A stretch of DNA of 64,000 nt from assembly GCA_004554775.1 (NCBI GenBank), contig SFKI01000001.1, forward strand, positions 1 through 64,000, given 5' to 3'. The stretch is from Subdoligranulum variabile (GTDB taxonomy: Bacteria > Bacillota > Clostridia > Oscillospirales > Ruminococcaceae). A program made the translations under genes and the position numbers. The notes beneath the pieces were generated by a model. It worked only from the letters and a program-made list of their open reading frames with translations, had not been told where the DNA came from and ran no database searches. This document shows, in pieces, positions 34,168 to 42,885 of this stretch; position 1 is the first letter of the stretch; the number at the start of each line of letters is the position of its first letter.

Positions 34168-34195
34168 CACTGCCCTTACACACAGGAGGATTTTT

Positions 34196-35050
34196 ATGTC
34201 TATGATGAACGCTAACGCCGCAGCCACTACCGCCATGACCACCAACGAGCCGCTGGACTTTGTGCTGCCCGAAATGGGCGATGCCGATTTCAGTAGCGAG
34301 GAACTTGCTGAAGATACGGACGGGCTCACCATGTCCTTTCCCCGCATCAAGATTCCCGCCGGCGGTGTGTTGCAATTCGAGATTCCCAACGGTGATCCGC
34401 AGCACCCGGATTACCGCCCCACACTCACCGGCGTGATCTTGTACAACCACGCAAGCTGTGCCTACTGGCCGGAGGGTGACGAGTACAATGACGATGTACC
34501 GCCGCTTTGTTCTTCGGTGGATGGCAAACAGGGCTATGGAGAACCCGGTGGCACTTGCGCCACCTGTACATTGAGTCAGTTTGGCAGCGCCAGCAACGGC
34601 CGCGGCAAAGCCTGCAAGAACATGCGGGTGCTGTACCTGCTACGCAGCGGAGAGTTTATGCCGCTGGCAATCAATCTCTCGCCCACCAGCATCAGCCCGT
34701 TCCGTGAGTTCTTGAATCAGGGTTTTGTTTTCCGCAACCGCGCCACTTATGGCAGCCTTGTGGAGATTGGTCTCAAACGCCAGACGAACCCGGAGGGCAA
34801 GGATTACAGCGTTGCCACGTTCAAGCGCTTGGGCGATTTCCACGGTGACCAGCTTGTTGCCGTGCGCAAGTACGCCCTGAGCTTCCGTGAGCAGATTCGT
34901 GGCATGAATCGCCAGCGCATCGAGGCAAAACGTGAACAGGATGATGGTTTTTGCGAGGTGGAAAGTTACACCGCCGCCCCTGCTGCCGCCGATGACAGCT
35001 TTTGCATCGGGGCCACGGTGAACGGCGACACGCAGCCGCTGCCCGCGTGA
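34196..35050 (+). CDS. Conjugative-element protein with Cys motif, possible ssDNA-binding role
   Basis: The 284-residue protein has an acidic, Ala/Thr-rich N-terminus and a central beta-rich part (about residues 45-215) with a four-Cys cluster (C in PPLCSS, CATC, KACKN) that may bind zinc. The segment FREFLNQGFVFRNRATYGSLVEIGLKR is basic. This pattern resembles phage and element single-strand-binding-like proteins, but no firm family match can be made. AGGAGGATTTTT sets the ATG. It lies between DUF932 and a sigma-like factor. Confidence 0.5.
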   Translation: MSMMNANAAATTAMTTNEPLDFVLPEMGDADFSSEELAEDTDGLTMSFPRIKIPAGGVLQFEIPNGDPQHPDYRPTLTGVILYNHASCAYWPEGDEYNDDVPPLCSSVDGKQGYGEPGGTCATCTLSQFGSASNGRGKACKNMRVLYLLRSGEFMPLAINLSPTSISPFREFLNQGFVFRNRATYGSLVEIGLKRQTNPEGKDYSVATFKRLGDFHGDQLVAVRKYALSFREQIRGMNRQRIEAKREQDDGFCEVESYTAAPAAADDSFCIGATVNGDTQPLPA

Positions 35051-35072
35051 CAGTTTACGAAGGAGGTGCTTT

Positions 35073-35612
35073 ATGCACGATATTCCGTTGAATGATACCC
35101 AGCGAATTTTTGCCGAGAAAAACCACAATCTTGTCTACAAATTCCTGCACAAGAAGAATCTACCCGCCAGCGAGTATTATGACATCGTCATTTTCGGCTA
35201 TCTGCGGGCGGTGCAGCGGTATCTGACCGACCCGAACCTTGCAGGCTATTCCTTTGCCACAGTAGCGTGGCGGGCCATGGAGGGCGAAGTAGCCAACACC
35301 CGCCGCACCGACAAGCGCCGTTTCCGCGTCATCCGCTTCGTCCGACCCCGGCAGTCTTACACCGGGCATCTGACCCGGCGCCCCACGCCGACGGAGACAG
35401 ACGAGGAAGCACTGCGTGAAAGCGAAGTGGCACTGCTCCTGCATGCTCTCGCCAAGCGGGTAACACCCCAGCAAATGGAGATTATCCGTCTGCGCACCAA
35501 GGGCTACCAGACGAACGAGATTGCGCAGATGCAGAACACCTCGCTGTACCATGTGAACACGCTGCTGGATAACGCGCGGTTCATCGTGGTGGAACTGTGC
35601 CGAGATGCCTGA
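35073..35612 (+). CDS. Sigma-70-like factor of the conjugative element (second)
   Basis: The 179-residue protein shows region 2 (YYDIVIFGYLRAVQRYLTDPNLAGYSFATVAWRAMEGEV, cited as a landmark) and a region-4-like helix-turn-helix (RVTPQQMEIIRLRTKGYQTNEIAQMQNTSLYHVNTLLDNAR). It should bind core RNA polymerase and steer it to special promoters. GAAGGAGGTG gives a strong ribosome site. Having two sigma-like factors on one element suggests a regulatory cascade for transfer genes. Confidence 0.72.
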   Translation: MHDIPLNDTQRIFAEKNHNLVYKFLHKKNLPASEYYDIVIFGYLRAVQRYLTDPNLAGYSFATVAWRAMEGEVANTRRTDKRRFRVIRFVRPRQSYTGHLTRRPTPTETDEEALRESEVALLLHALAKRVTPQQMEIIRLRTKGYQTNEIAQMQNTSLYHVNTLLDNARFIVVELCRDA

Positions 35613-35629
35613 GAGGAGGCAATGACAGA

Positions 35630-35875
35630 ATGAAAAAGCGGAAGCTGGAGCTTTACATTACCGGAAAACTCATGTCCGCATTGATGGTGGGCAGGCCTGC
35701 CATCTTCAGTACCGGTGGTGAGATGTACCATACGGCCCCTGTGGTGAAGATCCATGAGACGGAAACGCAGGAGATTCACTTTGAGACATCCACCACCCAC
35801 TACTACATCAAGCCCCGCCCTTTTGTACTCGCGGCCCTCAACCCGCGCCGACAAACGCTGGCCGCGTGTGCGTAA
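35630..35875 (+). CDS. Small conjugative-element protein of unknown function
   Basis: The 81-residue product starts at ATG 35630, which follows AGGAGGCAATG. An earlier in-frame start lies inside the preceding gene. The segment KLELYITGKLMSALMVGRPAIF and TSTTHYYIKPRPF suggest a compact beta-rich fold. No motif is recognised. It is the last gene before the terminator at 35908. Confidence 0.55.
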   Translation: MKKRKLELYITGKLMSALMVGRPAIFSTGGEMYHTAPVVKIHETETQEIHFETSTTHYYIKPRPFVLAALNPRRQTLAACA

Positions 35876-35907
35876 AGGGTTGAATGTTCACAGAATGATT
35901 TGATAAT

Positions 35908-35942
35908 AGCCGTGGCGGCGCTTTGCTGCCACGGCTTCTTTT
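35908..35942 (+). terminator. Terminator of the second element operon
   Basis: 9-bp stem AGCCGTGGC/GCCACGGCT followed by TCTTTT. Confidence 0.65.
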
Positions 35943-35967
35943 GACGGGATAAGAGGTGAAATTGACT

Positions 35968-36510
35968 ATGTATGAAGAAAAAGTACGCAAATTCAAATGT
36001 TATTACTGCCCAGATTGCAAGCTCTACGCCGGGTCAGAAACGAAAACGATTCACGGGCGGCGCATGAAGCTGAACACAAAATACTGCACTGGCGGCAAAA
36101 AGGTCATTATTTTTAAGTCCGATGACCCGAAAGTAAATGTCCCGAAATGGTGTCCCAAGCGGCGTGTGCCGCCCACATTGCGGATCTACCACTTCCGCTC
36201 CCCGGAAATCGAGGCGGAAGAGAGCATGCTTGCGGCCAACGGAATCTCGTTTTTCCCCTATCCCAGCCGCTATGCATTGCGGTATGAGGGCAGCTCCCCT
36301 TATACAGCGATGGAATTTACAAAGCAAACCAAAAAGCATCCTCTCGTGGAACTGCTCTCTATGCAGCTGCAGCCCTATGAGATTCTGGAGATCGATGATG
36401 GCATCCGCCCTTATTGCTTCCTTGCGGAATGTCTCGGCCACGTGCGGTGTATCCGCTTCAAAAGTGACATCGCGCGTGGAAACAAATATGAAGTAGGCAA
36501 TCTGGCGTGA
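35968..36510 (+). CDS. Zinc-ribbon-like conjugative-element protein
   Basis: The 180-residue protein has a Cys set (CYYCPDC near residues 9-15, CTGGKK, WCPKRR) that looks like an N-terminal zinc ribbon. A C-terminal part follows with EIDDGIRPYCFLAECLGHVRCIRF. No family is recognised. AAGAGGTG supports ATG 35968 over the upstream GTG 35956. A terminator follows at once. It is the last gene that can be assigned to the conjugative element by context. Confidence 0.55.
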   Translation: MYEEKVRKFKCYYCPDCKLYAGSETKTIHGRRMKLNTKYCTGGKKVIIFKSDDPKVNVPKWCPKRRVPPTLRIYHFRSPEIEAEESMLAANGISFFPYPSRYALRYEGSSPYTAMEFTKQTKKHPLVELLSMQLQPYEILEIDDGIRPYCFLAECLGHVRCIRFKSDIARGNKYEVGNLA

Positions 36511-36518
36511 TAAGTCGC

Positions 36519-36560
36519 AAAAGCTCTCTGCCATGCAAAACGCAAGGCAGGGGGCTTTTT
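36519..36560 (+). terminator. Terminator at the end of the element gene run
   Basis: Stem AAAAGCTCTCTGCC/GGCAGGGGGCTTTT with two mismatches, then TTTTTG. Confidence 0.7.
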
Positions 36561-36579
36561 GTGCCATAAAGCATTGCTT

Positions 36580-37674
36580 TCAAAAATTTCTATGCTGCAC
36601 CCTATATTCGCGGGGCGTTTGACCGTAATGTTTTTGGAACGCCTTGTAGAAATAGGTCCGGTTCGTAAAGCCAAGCTCGCCCGCAATCGTGGTTATAGTT
36701 TTGTTGGTGTTGGAAAGCATATCGGCTGCACGCTTTATTGTGAAATAGAGCGCATACCGGGTAATGTTCATTCCTGTATAGGTCTGCACGATTCGGTTCA
36801 GATAGCTGCCGGAATAGCGCAGTTTCTCAACAAGCAATTCACGCGAGATGCGCCCATCGGTTTCTTCCAATAGCTGCGTAATTTGGGAAAAGATGCGGCT
36901 CTCGGATTGGGTGCCAATTGCAATAGGGTGCGTTGTATACATATCTTTTTGGCAAAGCAGATTGAGCAGTTGGCAGATGTACCCACGGAAGAAAAACGTA
37001 TCTCCGGGGCCGGGCTGAATCAGTGTCTGCGTCAATTTGTTAAATAGCCGTTCCACCTCGCCGCTTCGACTTCCCTGTGTCGTTCGCGGAATAAAATCTA
37101 TATAATTTTTACTGTTGTTTTCTTCGTCAGACAATTCCAAGGAGAGAAAATCTTTAAGGTCCGTACTGTCATTCCAAAGCTGATTGGCCTTGAACGCTTG
37201 CTCTTTGTCATCGTGCAGCAGCGCCTTGAAATAGGATGCAGACAGGGAAAGCGTGACCGTACAAAATGCTGTGCCGTATTCCTCGCAATGCCGAACGTTG
37301 CGGTTTAACAGCAAGCAGCTCTTGGCCGGGTAAACGTGGCGTTCCGACTCAATGCTTTGGTACAGTGTCCCAGAAAGCACATAGACAAGCTCAAAAGTAT
37401 TATGCTGGTGAAGCCCGGCGGACTTTGTCTGCTGTGCGAATGTTTCTGCATCCATTTCCACATAGGAATAATGCTCCGGCGCTATTACGATGATCTGGCA
37501 CGGAACGCGTAAGCTGGGATCATAGCTGAGAATGACAATTTGAAACGGGTTTTCGGTGTGCAGGACATTATTATGACGCGATAATCCAAACTGCCCTGCC
37601 GATGCGGTGTCCTCCTGTGCATTGACCGATTCCAGCACATGGATGCCGTCTGTGGACGAGTAGTGATAAATCAT
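36580..37674 (-). CDS. AraC-family transcription regulator (for the GH2 gene)
   Basis: The 364-residue regulator has an N-terminal cupin-like sensing region (about residues 1-170) and a C-terminal double helix-turn-helix (about 260-362) with RYSGSYLNRIVQTYTG and TIAGELGFTNRTYFYKAFQKHYG. It is divergent to the GH2 gene and is its likely activator. ATG 37674 follows AAGGAGAG. Earlier in-frame ATGs lie in the promoter region. The effector sugar is unknown. Its promoter (37700-37727) is close to the start, so it may autoregulate. Confidence 0.85.
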   Translation of the reverse strand: MIYHYSSTDGIHVLESVNAQEDTASAGQFGLSRHNNVLHTENPFQIVILSYDPSLRVPCQIIVIAPEHYSYVEMDAETFAQQTKSAGLHQHNTFELVYVLSGTLYQSIESERHVYPAKSCLLLNRNVRHCEEYGTAFCTVTLSLSASYFKALLHDDKEQAFKANQLWNDSTDLKDFLSLELSDEENNSKNYIDFIPRTTQGSRSGEVERLFNKLTQTLIQPGPGDTFFFRGYICQLLNLLCQKDMYTTHPIAIGTQSESRIFSQITQLLEETDGRISRELLVEKLRYSGSYLNRIVQTYTGMNITRYALYFTIKRAADMLSNTNKTITTIAGELGFTNRTYFYKAFQKHYGQTPREYRVQHRNF

Positions 37675-37699
37675 AGGCTCTGTGCTCTCCTTTATTTGA

Positions 37700-37727
37700 A
37701 TTGTAGCATATTTGATACAAAATTCAA
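37700..37727 (-). promoter_or_regulatory. Promoter of the AraC gene at 36580
   Basis: On the minus strand TTGAAT and TACAAT are spaced 16 bp apart. Confidence 0.55.
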
Positions 37728-37749
37728 GATGATAAGCCCACTTCCGGCA

Positions 37750-37778
37750 TTTCGCAACAAAAATAAATATAGTATGAT
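37750..37778 (+). promoter_or_regulatory. Candidate activator-dependent GH2 promoter
   Basis: TATGAT at 37773-37778 has only TTTCGC 17 bp upstream. A poor -35 box suits activation by the divergent AraC protein. Confidence 0.4.
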
Positions 37779-37826
37779 AAATATAACATATTGGCCGGCA
37801 AGCAATTTCATAAGGAGGATACACAT

Positions 37827-40166
37827 ATGACGAACGATTTTATGCGGAACTGGCGGTTTTGCCGCTATGATACGCCCGATGAGGTAACAACAGTACATCT
37901 GCCCCACGATGCCATGATTACCGAGCCCCGGAGCAAATGCCTGAATGGCGCAAACTCCGGTTATTTTCCCGGTGGAAGATACCTGTACGAAAAGGATTTT
38001 GAAATCTCATCCGACCAAATCGGGCAATATATTGCACTGGTCTTTGAGGGTGTCTATCGCTGTGCTACTGTCTATGTAAACGGCAAGAAGTTGGCTTACC
38101 ACGCCTACGGCTACACAGAGTTCACAGTGGACATCAGCGATGTAGTGCAGGCGGGAACCAACCTGTTGAAAGTGGATGTTGACAACAGTCTGGAACCAAA
38201 CAGCCGCTGGTATTCCGGCTCCGGCATTTACCGACCTGTACATCTGGTCATCAAGCCGAAAGAGCATATCCGCAATGTCCGCATTACCACCAAGTCTATC
38301 TTCCCCGCTGTCATTACCGTGACAGCCGATGCCCCGGCCGAAACTACTGTAAAAATCTACGATGGCGAAGCACTGGCAGCCGAGGGTATGCTGGGAGATA
38401 TTGAAATTTTTCGTGCAAAGCTTTGGGATGCAGAGCATCCGAACCTATACCGCGCGGTACTTAGCTGTGGCACCGATACAGAAGAAGTCGAGTTCGGCAT
38501 CCGCCAGCTTACTTGGAGTGCGCAGACCGGCATCTGCGTCAACGGCAAAGAAGTGAAATTCCGTGGTGCTTGTATTCATCATGACAACGGCTTCTTGGGT
38601 GCCTGTGAATTTGATACTGCTGCCGAACGCCGCATCCGTATTTTGAAGGAGGCCGGTTATAACAGCATCCGCAGTTCGCACAACCCAACAAGCCGTGCCA
38701 TCCTGCGCGCCTGTGACCGTCTGGGCATGTATGTAATAGACGAAACCTTCGATATGTGGTACATTACCAAAACCTACCACGATTACAGCCACGACTTTGT
38801 AGAAAACTACAAATCCGACATTGCAGCGTTGGTAAACCGCGATTATAACTACCCATGCGTCGTCATGTACAGCGTTGGCAATGAGAACAGCGAATTGGGT
38901 ACGGACAAGGGTATCCAGCTTTTGAAAGAGCAGACGGAATTGGTCAAATCGCTGGACAGCACCCGCATCGTTACCATCGGTGCCAACCTGATGCTTATGG
39001 GCGGCAAAAAACTCTACACAGAGGACAATGACTATAAGCGGGAGCCTTTGGACCCCAGTAAAAACAAGGATGTGATGGCCGGTCTCGACAAACAGGGTTC
39101 GGCGGGCTTCAACGCAGTTATGAATCTGCTGCCCGCACTGATTCAGAATGCCTCCAAAGGCAAAAAGAGTGCCACCAACACGGATAAGCTCGTTCCTTAT
39201 GTGGATGTTCTCGGCCTGAACTACGGAACACCGCGCTATGAGGAGGATATTGCCCGTGACCCGAATCGCATTTACTGCGGCACCGAGACCATGAGCCACG
39301 CCATTGTGGACAACTGGGAAATTGTAAAGAAGCACCACCAAATCATCGGTGACTTTGTCTGGACCGGATGGGATTATTTGGGCGAAGCAGGGACCTGCGG
39401 TGCATGGGACTATCCCGAATGGGGTGCGCTTGGTCTGTTTGATGGTGCCGGCACAGTCGATGCAACAGGCTATCTGACTGCCAATGACTACTATATGCAG
39501 ATCGAATATGGCACCTATACGCGCCCGTACATTGCGGTAAAGCCGGTAAGTCTGACCGGGCATAAATATTTCAAAGGCGCTTGGCGCATGACGAACGCCA
39601 TACATAGCTGGTCTTGGAACGGATTTGAGGGAACAAAAGCTGAGGTTGAAGTCTACGGTCTGGGGCAATATGCCGAGTTATATCTGGACGGCAAGCGCAT
39701 CGGCAAGAAAAAACTGAAGAAAAATAAGGCGATTTTCAAAACCGTGTATCAGCCGGGAACGCTCACCGCAAAAGTATACCGCACCGATAAGACCCTTTGG
39801 GGCGAGGATTCCCTGACCACAGCCGGAAAAGAAACGCGCCTGTCTGTACAGGCAGAAAAAACACTTCTTCGCGCAGATGGGCAGGATTTATGCTACCTGA
39901 CCATCAGTCTGACAGATGCCAAAGGAAAGCTGAAACCTGCTAAGGACATGGACGTTTATGTGCAGGTGGAGGGCGACTGCGTTACCCTTGCAGGATTGGG
40001 CAGCGCCAGAACACGCACGGATGAAACCTTCCACGCTGACCACCATCTGACCCACTTTGGCCGCGCACAGGCTATACTTCGCGCTGCGGCTACCACAGGC
40101 ACCGCAAAAGTGACTGCCCGCTGCGATGGCTGTGAGCCGGTCACGGTGGTGTTGGAAGTCAAGTAA
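37827..40166 (+). CDS. Glycoside hydrolase family 2 enzyme (beta-galactosidase/beta-glucuronidase-like), first copy
   Basis: The 779-residue enzyme has the GH2 order: sugar-binding jelly roll (about residues 1-140), immunoglobulin-like domain (about 145-240), and a TIM barrel from about 245 to 545. The acid/base Glu is residue 353 in VGNENSE and the probable nucleophile is Glu487 in CGTETM. Two further beta domains end the chain. The barrel carries an insert of some 45 residues between the two Glu compared with the GH2 at 61125. No signal peptide is present, so it works on imported sugars. AAGGAGG precedes ATG 37827. The exact substrate is open. Confidence 0.87.
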   Translation: MTNDFMRNWRFCRYDTPDEVTTVHLPHDAMITEPRSKCLNGANSGYFPGGRYLYEKDFEISSDQIGQYIALVFEGVYRCATVYVNGKKLAYHAYGYTEFTVDISDVVQAGTNLLKVDVDNSLEPNSRWYSGSGIYRPVHLVIKPKEHIRNVRITTKSIFPAVITVTADAPAETTVKIYDGEALAAEGMLGDIEIFRAKLWDAEHPNLYRAVLSCGTDTEEVEFGIRQLTWSAQTGICVNGKEVKFRGACIHHDNGFLGACEFDTAAERRIRILKEAGYNSIRSSHNPTSRAILRACDRLGMYVIDETFDMWYITKTYHDYSHDFVENYKSDIAALVNRDYNYPCVVMYSVGNENSELGTDKGIQLLKEQTELVKSLDSTRIVTIGANLMLMGGKKLYTEDNDYKREPLDPSKNKDVMAGLDKQGSAGFNAVMNLLPALIQNASKGKKSATNTDKLVPYVDVLGLNYGTPRYEEDIARDPNRIYCGTETMSHAIVDNWEIVKKHHQIIGDFVWTGWDYLGEAGTCGAWDYPEWGALGLFDGAGTVDATGYLTANDYYMQIEYGTYTRPYIAVKPVSLTGHKYFKGAWRMTNAIHSWSWNGFEGTKAEVEVYGLGQYAELYLDGKRIGKKKLKKNKAIFKTVYQPGTLTAKVYRTDKTLWGEDSLTTAGKETRLSVQAEKTLLRADGQDLCYLTISLTDAKGKLKPAKDMDVYVQVEGDCVTLAGLGSARTRTDETFHADHHLTHFGRAQAILRAAATTGTAKVTARCDGCEPVTVVLEVK

Positions 40167-40180
40167 AAATAGAGTTCTAT

Positions 40181-40221
40181 AAAAATATCGCCCTGCATAT
40201 GTAGTGCAGAGCGATATTTTT
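40181..40221. terminator. Bidirectional terminator between GH2 and MATE genes
   Basis: Long stem AAAAATATCGC-CTGCA/TGCAG-GCGATATTTTT serves both convergent genes. Confidence 0.85.
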
Positions 40222-40237
40222 GTTCTATTAAGACAGC

Positions 40238-41596
40238 TTACACCCGTCCTTTGGGATCATTGAGCTTTTGATATTGAGCAAGCAAAATCAGTGCAACAAG
40301 TACACTTGAAACAAAATCTGCAAATGGATAGGCAATCGCAATACCTTTCATCTCAAATTGCCGATTCAAGATGTAGATGGCAGGCATTAAGAACAACCCT
40401 TGCCTTGCCACTACGATAGCCGTGGCCGTTTTGGCCTTTCCGGCGGCTTGCAGAAAGTTGATGCCGAGATAGAATATTCCCATCACCGGCAGCGCTGCGA
40501 GCAAGTACGGCATCATTGAAAGGCCTTGTTCATATACCGCTGCACTTCTTAAAAATACAGCTAGGATTTTACCTCGCAGGGCAAAGCAAAGTGCCGCTCC
40601 TACCGTGCCGATTCCAACAGCCAATATGCCCAGCTTTTGGGTAGCCTCTTTCAATCGGGGTGTGTTTTGCGCACCATAATTGTATGCCAAAAGTGGCTGA
40701 ACCCCCATGCAGATGCCCATCACAATCATGCACATCATGTCATTGCACTTATAAGCCGCCGAAAATGCAGCGATTGCCCCTGCACCATGCACCGAAAGAC
40801 AGCGGTTGGAGAGTGTTCCCGCAAGGCTGGACATAATGCCGGACAGCGCATTGGGCAGACCAAGCGCAATGATTGAGAATATTTCTATTCCATTTGCCCG
40901 CGCAGAGCGCAATATCGTTTTCAAATGCAGCTTTACCAGCTCAAGTTTCGGCAGGACACGCAGGATAAAATAGCCGCAGGTGAAAATATTGCTTAGCACC
41001 GTAGCGATTGCTGCCCCGGCCACACCAAGCTTCAGCACAAAAATCAGCAGCGCGTCCAGCACAATATTTAACCCGGAACTTGCAAGGCTTCCTTTCATAC
41101 TTTCTTTGATTTTGCCTTCCGCGCGTATCACAGCACCGATACTTGGTGACAGAAGCATAAAGGGTACGCCTGCCGCGCAGAATGAAAGATATGTTGAAGC
41201 GTAGGACGTAAAATCGTCATCCGCCCCTAAATAGCGAAGCAACGGTGTTTTGGCGAAGTAGATACTCACCATAAGGATGCATCCAATGACAACAGAGCCA
41301 CAGATGCAGACGCTTGCATAATCCAGCGCCTTTTCTTATTTTTTGGCCCCCAGTGCTCTTGCAATCAAAGCACTGCCGCCGCTGCCCAGCATGGTGGCAA
41401 TCGATGCTGCCATACTGAACAGCGGAGTGACCACAGAGACCCCGGCAATCATCTTTTCATCGCCTGTCTGTGCAATGAAAAACAGATCAGCGAGATTATA
41501 GAGGATCATCACAAAAATGGAGATGACCGTGGGAACTGCCATAGAAAAGATGGATTTCCAGACAGGCTGTGTCTTAAAAAGCTTTTCGTATTCCAT
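40238..41596 (-). pseudogene. MATE-family efflux transporter interrupted by an in-frame stop
   Basis: Reading from ATG 41596 gives a typical MATE opening (KTQPVWKSIFSMAVPTVISIFVMILYNLADLFF, cited as landmark) that ends at a TAA (41336-41338) after 86 codons (ALGAKK). The same frame continues with EKALDYASVCICGSVV through helix-rich sequence to 40238. The two parts add up to 452 codons, the usual MATE length, so this is a nonsense mutation rather than a frameshift. Internal initiation at ATG 41272 would give 344 residues lacking two or more helices. MATE proteins export drugs or metabolites by Na+ or H+ antiport. Function is probably lost. Confidence 0.85.
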
Positions 41597-41614
41597 TCAG
41601 CGCCCCTCGTCTTC

Positions 41615-41740
41615 TCAGATACCGGACTGCGTGGTCGTCTGATTTCGCATACTGCCTAAAAACGTCAAGCTGGGCTTGGGTGTCCGTTTCTGTGTGTTGC
41701 GGTCTGCGGCAACAAGACCGAATTTCACGAAACCGAAGCT
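41615..41740 (-). pseudogene. C-terminal remnant of a GH1 beta-glucosidase
   Basis: About 40 codons read FGFVKFGLVAADRNTQKRTP, then KPSLTFLGS, and a stop. This matches the C-terminal end of the GH1 enzyme at 58107 (FGLIAVNRETLERTPKPSLAVLGG). Nothing upstream resembles the rest of the enzyme. It lies directly upstream of the MATE gene on the same strand, so a GH1-MATE arrangement was probably cut by a deletion or insertion. Confidence 0.7.
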
Positions 41741-41837
41741 CGATTTTGCTTGATTTTACGCGGTTTTTCAAGCTTTTTGCTCTTCGTCCACCAGTTCTTA
41801 AACCCACGATTTTGTAGACCCTTGTCAGATTTTAACC

Positions 41838-42263
41838 CTAATCTTTTTTTGATGTGTCGATTGCTCTGTTGATCACCCCATGTAATTGGGCAGGTTTATT
41901 ATACTTGACTTTAGCGTAAATGTCCATAGTCACCTTGCTGTTTTCGTGTCCGGCAAGATACTGTACGGTTTTAGGATCAACCGAAGCATAAATCAGGTTC
42001 GTGATATAAGTGTGACGCAATTGATGCGGTGTCACTTGAAAATCCATCGTATATACCAACTTCGGATTGTTCGGCTGATGCTCACCAAGTTTCGGCTTTA
42101 CCACATGCTTAATCTTCTGCCCATTCACATAGGTGTAATAGCAGCGTTCTTCCGTAGAACGAACTGCTATGTACCTCCAATAAGATTTAAACATTCTGTT
42201 AAAGATAGAAAAAGGCGATACCTGGTTGTGAAAACCAAGTATCGCCAATTCTTCTTGTCGCAC
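41838..42263 (-). pseudogene. C-terminal part of a tyrosine integrase
   Basis: Of 141 codons the last 90 carry the catalytic core of a phage/ICE tyrosine recombinase: HQLRHTYITNL with the Arg and His, LAGHENSKVTMDIY with His and the nucleophile Tyr. The N-terminal DNA-binding domains and the first catalytic Arg are missing, so it cannot recombine DNA. The first 30 codons (RQEELAILGFHNQVSPF) may belong to other DNA joined by deletion. Its site 550 bp from a tRNA 3' fragment fits the usual arrangement of integrase and attachment site. Confidence 0.8.
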
Positions 42264-42300
42264 TCCTGTACGGCAGCTACCCTATGTCAGTAATGTTCTC

Positions 42301-42525
42301 ATACTGTCTTATTGGAAACTACCCTTCGACGCTCCCTTTTTTACGGTAGATAAACGGATAACGCATGGTTCAAGTGGTGGTGTGGTTTTAAATACTCGCT
42401 TCGAGGCAATCGGAATGATTCGGGGCGGAAATCCATCTAATGCCGATAGTGCAAATGAGTCCGAAAGCGGATTCACGACACTATGCGAAATTTTGAAACA
42501 TATTAGCTCAACAATGTCAATATAA
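42301..42525 (+). pseudogene. Fragment of a trypsin-like serine protease
   Basis: The frame reads DAPFFTVDKRITHGSSGG then VVLNTRFEAIGMIRGG and ends in TAA. GSSGG is the nucleophile motif (GxSGG) of S1/HtrA-like proteases and VVLNTRFEAIGMI fits the strand after it. The N-terminal part with His and Asp is missing. It abuts the integrase fragment on the opposite strand. It is not long enough to be functional. Confidence 0.55.
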
Positions 42526-42684
42526 TTTCCCATCTTGTTATTATAGATGGATATAGCCTATACAGCAGGTTAATTAACGCCCTCTAATAAAATCACACAA
42601 GAAGGCAACAGCAAAAATTATGTTTTATCATTTTCCAAATGTTGACCACCATTTGACCACTACTGTGCAGCCGCACCGCAAAAT

Positions 42685-42735
42685 GCCAAAAAAGCCTGTT
42701 GTGACAACCAACAAGGGGCTTTTTCTTGTTTCGGG
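42685..42735 (+). terminator. Hairpin with T-run left of the tRNA fragment
   Basis: AAAAAGCC-TGTTG pairs with CAACA-GGGCTTTTT around a short loop and is followed by CTTGTTT. Confidence 0.55.
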
Positions 42736-42816
42736 CTCAACTGTGCAGAACCAACAAAATTTACGTTTCAACTCCAGTCTATACCGTCCTGTCGTAGTTC
42801 TCCGACGCCAGATGCC

Positions 42817-42844
42817 GGGGGTTCGAATCCCTTCGGGCGCACCA
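42817..42844 (+). pseudogene. 3' end of a tRNA (T-arm, acceptor strand and CCA), probable tRNA-Arg attachment-site scar
   Basis: The 28 bases give a perfect TPsiC arm (GGGGG-TTCGAAT-CCCTT), acceptor strand CGGGCGC, discriminator A and encoded CCA. The 5' half is absent: a matching GCGCCCG acceptor strand is not found in the 80 bp before. GCGCCCG starts are typical of bacterial tRNA-Arg. Integrases that target tRNA 3' ends leave exactly such a fragment at one junction. The intact tRNA should lie at the other end of the integrated DNA. Confidence 0.75.
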
Positions 42845-42885
42845 AGAGCCTGTGACATAAAGAATGTCACAGGCTCTTTTCTTTG
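42844..42885 (+). terminator. tRNA terminator
   Basis: A perfect 15-bp stem AAGAGCCTGTGACAT/ATGTCACAGGCTCTT and TTCTTTG directly after the CCA end. Confidence 0.85.
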
